The notes beneath the pieces were generated by a model. The model had not been told where the DNA came from and searched no databases. It saw only the letters and a program-made list of their open reading frames with translations. A program made the translations under genes and the position numbers. DNA of 7,616 bases from contig JAEXTR010000340.1 of assembly GCA_023406915.1 (NCBI GenBank), positions 1 to 7,616 on the forward strand. The letters run 5' to 3'. This document shows positions 5,859-7,616 of the stretch, piece by piece. Source of the stretch: Bacteroidota bacterium (lineage in GTDB: Bacteria > Bacteroidota > Ignavibacteria > Ignavibacteriales > Ignavibacteriaceae). The stretch's first letter is position 1, and every line of letters begins with the position of its first letter.

Positions 5859-6704
5859 ATGGAGAAATATTCTTTTACTAAACTGCAGGGTGCCGGTAAC
5901 GACTTTATTCTATTTGATCTCGATCAGCATCCGCATGTAGCAATAACTTCGCAGTCCGTTAGCGCACTCTGTCACCGCCGATTTGGAATCGGGGCTGATG
6001 GTGTGCTGTTGTATTCCCGGATTGATGAAATGACAGTGGCAATGCGCTACCTGAATGCAGATGGTTCAGAGTCAGGTTTCTGCGGTAATGGTGCCAGGGC
6101 GGTCGCCCGCTACTTTTTTGATGAATATGCTCCATTAAAGCGTGCAGTTACGATCGATTTCCACGGGGCACGGTATACAGCAGCTTTACAGCCCGATGAT
6201 TCCATCACTATGTCCTTCCCCTCAGTGGACAGGATAAAGAGGAATATCGGTGTGGTGTTATTCGGTAAGCAGCTTTCAGTTGATTTTGTTGATACCGGTG
6301 CGCCACATATCGTCATTGATGTTGATGAACTGACACCTCTGTTTGAGGGTGAATTCAGTGGTTTGCACGACTTTCCGGTTACAATATACGGAAAGGAACT
6401 CCGCTATCATCCCGCATTTCAGCCTGAAGGGGTGAATGCAAATTTTGTTTCCGTGCAGTCAGATGGATTGCAGATCAGAACCTATGAAAGAGGCGTCGAG
6501 GATGAAACTCTCGCCTGTGGTACTGGTTCGGTTGCATCAGCTATCGCAATGAATTTACGGGGTAAGTCAGGTTCTCCCGTCACCCTGACTACGAGGAGCG
6601 GTGAAGAATTTACCGTAGCACTCTCTGAAGACGGAAGCATTATGAAAGATATTACGCTCACTGGCAGGGCTTCAGCCGTGTTTACGGGCGTTATCTCAAT
6701 CTGA
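5859..6704 (+). CDS. dapF: Diaminopimelate epimerase
   Basis: DapF interconverts LL- and meso-2,6-diaminopimelate without a cofactor. It acts in the cytoplasm in the lysine and peptidoglycan precursor pathway. The 281-aa length is normal. The protein opens with the family signature FTKLQGAGNDFILFD (6-20). The first catalytic cysteine is Cys75 in SGFCGNGARAVARY, and the second is Cys220 in the matching segment ETLACGTGSVASA. Substrate-binding landmarks are present: RFGIGADG (41-48), NADGSESG (66-73), DTGAPH (145-150), GVNANFV (191-197) and YERGVEDET (209-217). Nothing looks truncated. It is followed after 26 bp by a small ABM-like gene, and the two probably share the terminator at 7057-7084. 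No other lysine-pathway gene is adjacent. Confidence 0.97.
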   Translation: MEKYSFTKLQGAGNDFILFDLDQHPHVAITSQSVSALCHRRFGIGADGVLLYSRIDEMTVAMRYLNADGSESGFCGNGARAVARYFFDEYAPLKRAVTIDFHGARYTAALQPDDSITMSFPSVDRIKRNIGVVLFGKQLSVDFVDTGAPHIVIDVDELTPLFEGEFSGLHDFPVTIYGKELRYHPAFQPEGVNANFVSVQSDGLQIRTYERGVEDETLACGTGSVASAIAMNLRGKSGSPVTLTTRSGEEFTVALSEDGSIMKDITLTGRASAVFTGVISI

Positions 6705-6730
6705 AAGTTTTTTATACATACGGAGCAATA

Positions 6731-7030
6731 ATGGGAAAAGTTATCTTTTCTATACAATACGAAATAAGACCTGAAAAACGTGAAGAGTTCCTCCAGGCAG
6801 GTAAAGAACTGAAGTCTTTAATCAGTGCCGAAGGACTTGAATCGTATTCCATCTATGAGATCAAAGGCAAAACAAACCTTTTTGAAGAGGTCTATATCTT
6901 TACTTCAGCTGAATTCTATGAAAACTTTGATGATGCTGAAAATGAAAGAGTCAACGTCCTGTTGTCTAAGATGGAAGACATCAAGGTGCAGAATACTACA
7001 AAGTATAACACCCTGTTTGAACTGATCTGA
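6731..7030 (+). CDS. Small ABM-like dimeric alpha/beta-barrel protein
   Basis: This 99-aa protein has the pattern of an antibiotic-biosynthesis-monooxygenase-like (ABM, dimeric ferredoxin-like barrel) domain: strand VIFSIQYEIRPEK (4-16), helix REEFLQAGKELKSLI (17-31), strand ESYSIYEIKG (37-46), strand LFEEVYIFTS (50-59), then a helix with SAEFYENFDDAENERVNVLL and a last strand near the C-terminus. Members range from heme or quinol oxygenases to proteins with no known activity, and no catalytic residue can be assigned here. No signal peptide or membrane helix is seen. The ATG at 6731 has GGAG six bases upstream. It follows dapF by 26 bp in the same direction and precedes a strong terminator, so it is probably the last gene of a dapF transcript. 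The fold call is moderate and the function unknown. Confidence 0.72.
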   Translation: MGKVIFSIQYEIRPEKREEFLQAGKELKSLISAEGLESYSIYEIKGKTNLFEEVYIFTSAEFYENFDDAENERVNVLLSKMEDIKVQNTTKYNTLFELI

Positions 7031-7056
7031 TCACTTCTTCAGTTCAGAAAAATTCT

Positions 7057-7084
7057 AAAAGGCAGCGGATTCCACTGCCTTTTT
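7057..7084 (+). terminator. Rho-independent terminator after the dapF transcript
   Basis: AAAAGGCAG (7057-7065) pairs perfectly with CTGCCTTTT (7075-7083). Inside the loop, GG (7067-7068) and CC (7072-7073) can extend the stem past one C-A mismatch, leaving a 3-base loop. The T-run that follows (to 7084, then GTATTTTT) completes a classic intrinsic terminator 27 bases after the stop of the ABM-like gene. The A-rich 5' arm means the hairpin could also work on the other strand. Confidence 0.9.
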
Positions 7085-7085
7085 G

Positions 7086-7093
7086 TATTTTTG
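7086..7093 (+). promoter_or_regulatory. Candidate -7 box (TATTTTTG) in the terminator tail
   Basis: TATTTTTG fits TAnnTTTG exactly and ends ten bases before the ATG at 7104 of the PHP-domain gene, which has no Shine-Dalgarno sequence. No TTG-type -33 element is evident at the right distance upstream, where the terminator stem lies. T-rich terminator tails easily produce this motif by chance. Confidence 0.25.
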
Positions 7094-7103
7094 GCTTGTA
7101 ATT

Positions 7104-7616
7104 ATGTTTGAATCAATTGGTGTTCTTCATATCCATTCAGTCTTTTCTGATGGCTCCGGTACGGTGCCCGAAATTGCTGAATTCGCCCGGGAGCTGAATC
7201 TTGACTTTCTGCTCCTCTCGGATCATAATACCCTCCGCGCACTGAAAGAGGGATACGAAAAATTTTACGGTAACACCTTTCTCCTCGTTGGCTGCGAAAT
7301 CAACGATAAAGAGAATAAAAACCACTACCTCGCCGTTGGCATCGATCAGACGCTTTCTACCCGTATCCCCGCCGCAGAATATGTCAGAAAGGTCAAAGAG
7401 ATGGGAGGAATCGGTTTCCTCGCCCATCCGCATGAATCACGTGATACCATGCCCGAACACCCCCCGTATCCCTGGACAGACTGGTCAACTGACGATTACA
7501 CGGGTATCGAGATATGGAACCATATGTCCGAATGGATGGAAAACCTTACCGAACAAAATAAATATCATTCGTTTCTGCATCCATTAAAGTCAATCGCTGC
7601 CCCTAATCCTGAGACA
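7104..7616 (+). CDS. PHP-domain metal-dependent hydrolase, N-terminal part (3' end outside window)
   Basis: The frame from the ATG at 7104 is open for 171 codons to the right edge. The PHP (polymerase and histidinol phosphatase) domain metal-binding motifs are in order: HIHSVFSDGSG (9-19, with H9, H11 and D16), LSDHNTL (38-44, with D40 and H41), VGCEIND (62-68, with E65), FLAHPHE (105-111, with H108 and H110) and GIEIWNH (134-140). PHP proteins bind two or three metal ions and hydrolyse phosphoesters. This arrangement suits a stand-alone phosphoesterase rather than a DNA polymerase subunit. No signal peptide is seen. The start is supported by MFESIGVLHIHS, since PHP proteins usually begin a few residues before the first HxH. 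It follows the dapF terminator and so is likely its own transcription unit. The substrate and C-terminal domain cannot be judged. Confidence 0.88.
   Translation, partial: MFESIGVLHIHSVFSDGSGTVPEIAEFARELNLDFLLLSDHNTLRALKEGYEKFYGNTFLLVGCEINDKENKNHYLAVGIDQTLSTRIPAAEYVRKVKEMGGIGFLAHPHESRDTMPEHPPYPWTDWSTDDYTGIEIWNHMSEWMENLTEQNKYHSFLHPLKSIAAPNPET

Noticed and set aside
7137..7433. Minus-strand open frame opposite the PHP-domain gene
   Set aside because: The plus strand carries all PHP metal-binding motifs in one open frame from 7104, so this and the plus-strand frame at 7288-7587 are shadows.
1..7616. CRISPR arrays, tRNA or rRNA genes, insertion sequences, phage genes
   Set aside because: I saw no regularly spaced repeats, cloverleaf-like segments, transposase motifs or phage proteins on either strand.

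Overview
The window looks like an ordinary chromosomal stretch of a Gram-negative bacterium at moderate GC (mid-40s by eye). The mix of exported proteins with short signal peptides, Shine-Dalgarno-poor starts with some TAnnTTTG-like upstream boxes, and a compact AlaX-type protein fits the Bacteroidota/Chlorobiota/Ignavibacteria group. That placement is inference; no rRNA or other phylogenetic marker is present. I see no insertion sequence, phage gene, tRNA or CRISPR array.

Layout from left to right: the 3' end of an MFS transporter gene (plus) ends 7 bp from a convergent minus-strand pair made of a compact AlaX-like tRNA-editing protein followed by a small exported protein of unknown function. 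Divergent from that pair is a plus-strand gene for an exported alpha/beta hydrolase of the MetX fold family. It faces a minus-strand unit made of an unusual stand-alone SecA motor-domain-like protein followed by an exported sialidase-like beta-propeller. A 230 bp intergenic region separates this unit from a divergent plus-strand membrane histidine kinase. Then come dapF (diaminopimelate epimerase) and a small ABM-like dimeric-barrel protein, which appear to share a strong rho-independent terminator. Finally a PHP-domain metallohydrolase gene runs off the right edge.

Few of these genes obviously work together. dapF is housekeeping (lysine and peptidoglycan precursor). The AlaX-like protein belongs to translation quality control. 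The exported hydrolase and propeller suggest periplasmic or extracellular degradation. The kinase has no response regulator in view.

The most notable item is the 214-aa protein at 3872-4516. It lines up with the second nucleotide-binding domain (NBD2/IRA2) of SecA from its first to its last recognisable motif. It lacks the Walker-bearing NBD1 and everything after NBD2, and its helicase motifs V and VI are degenerate. A second item is a perfect 14-bp inverted repeat inside the end of the MFS coding sequence.
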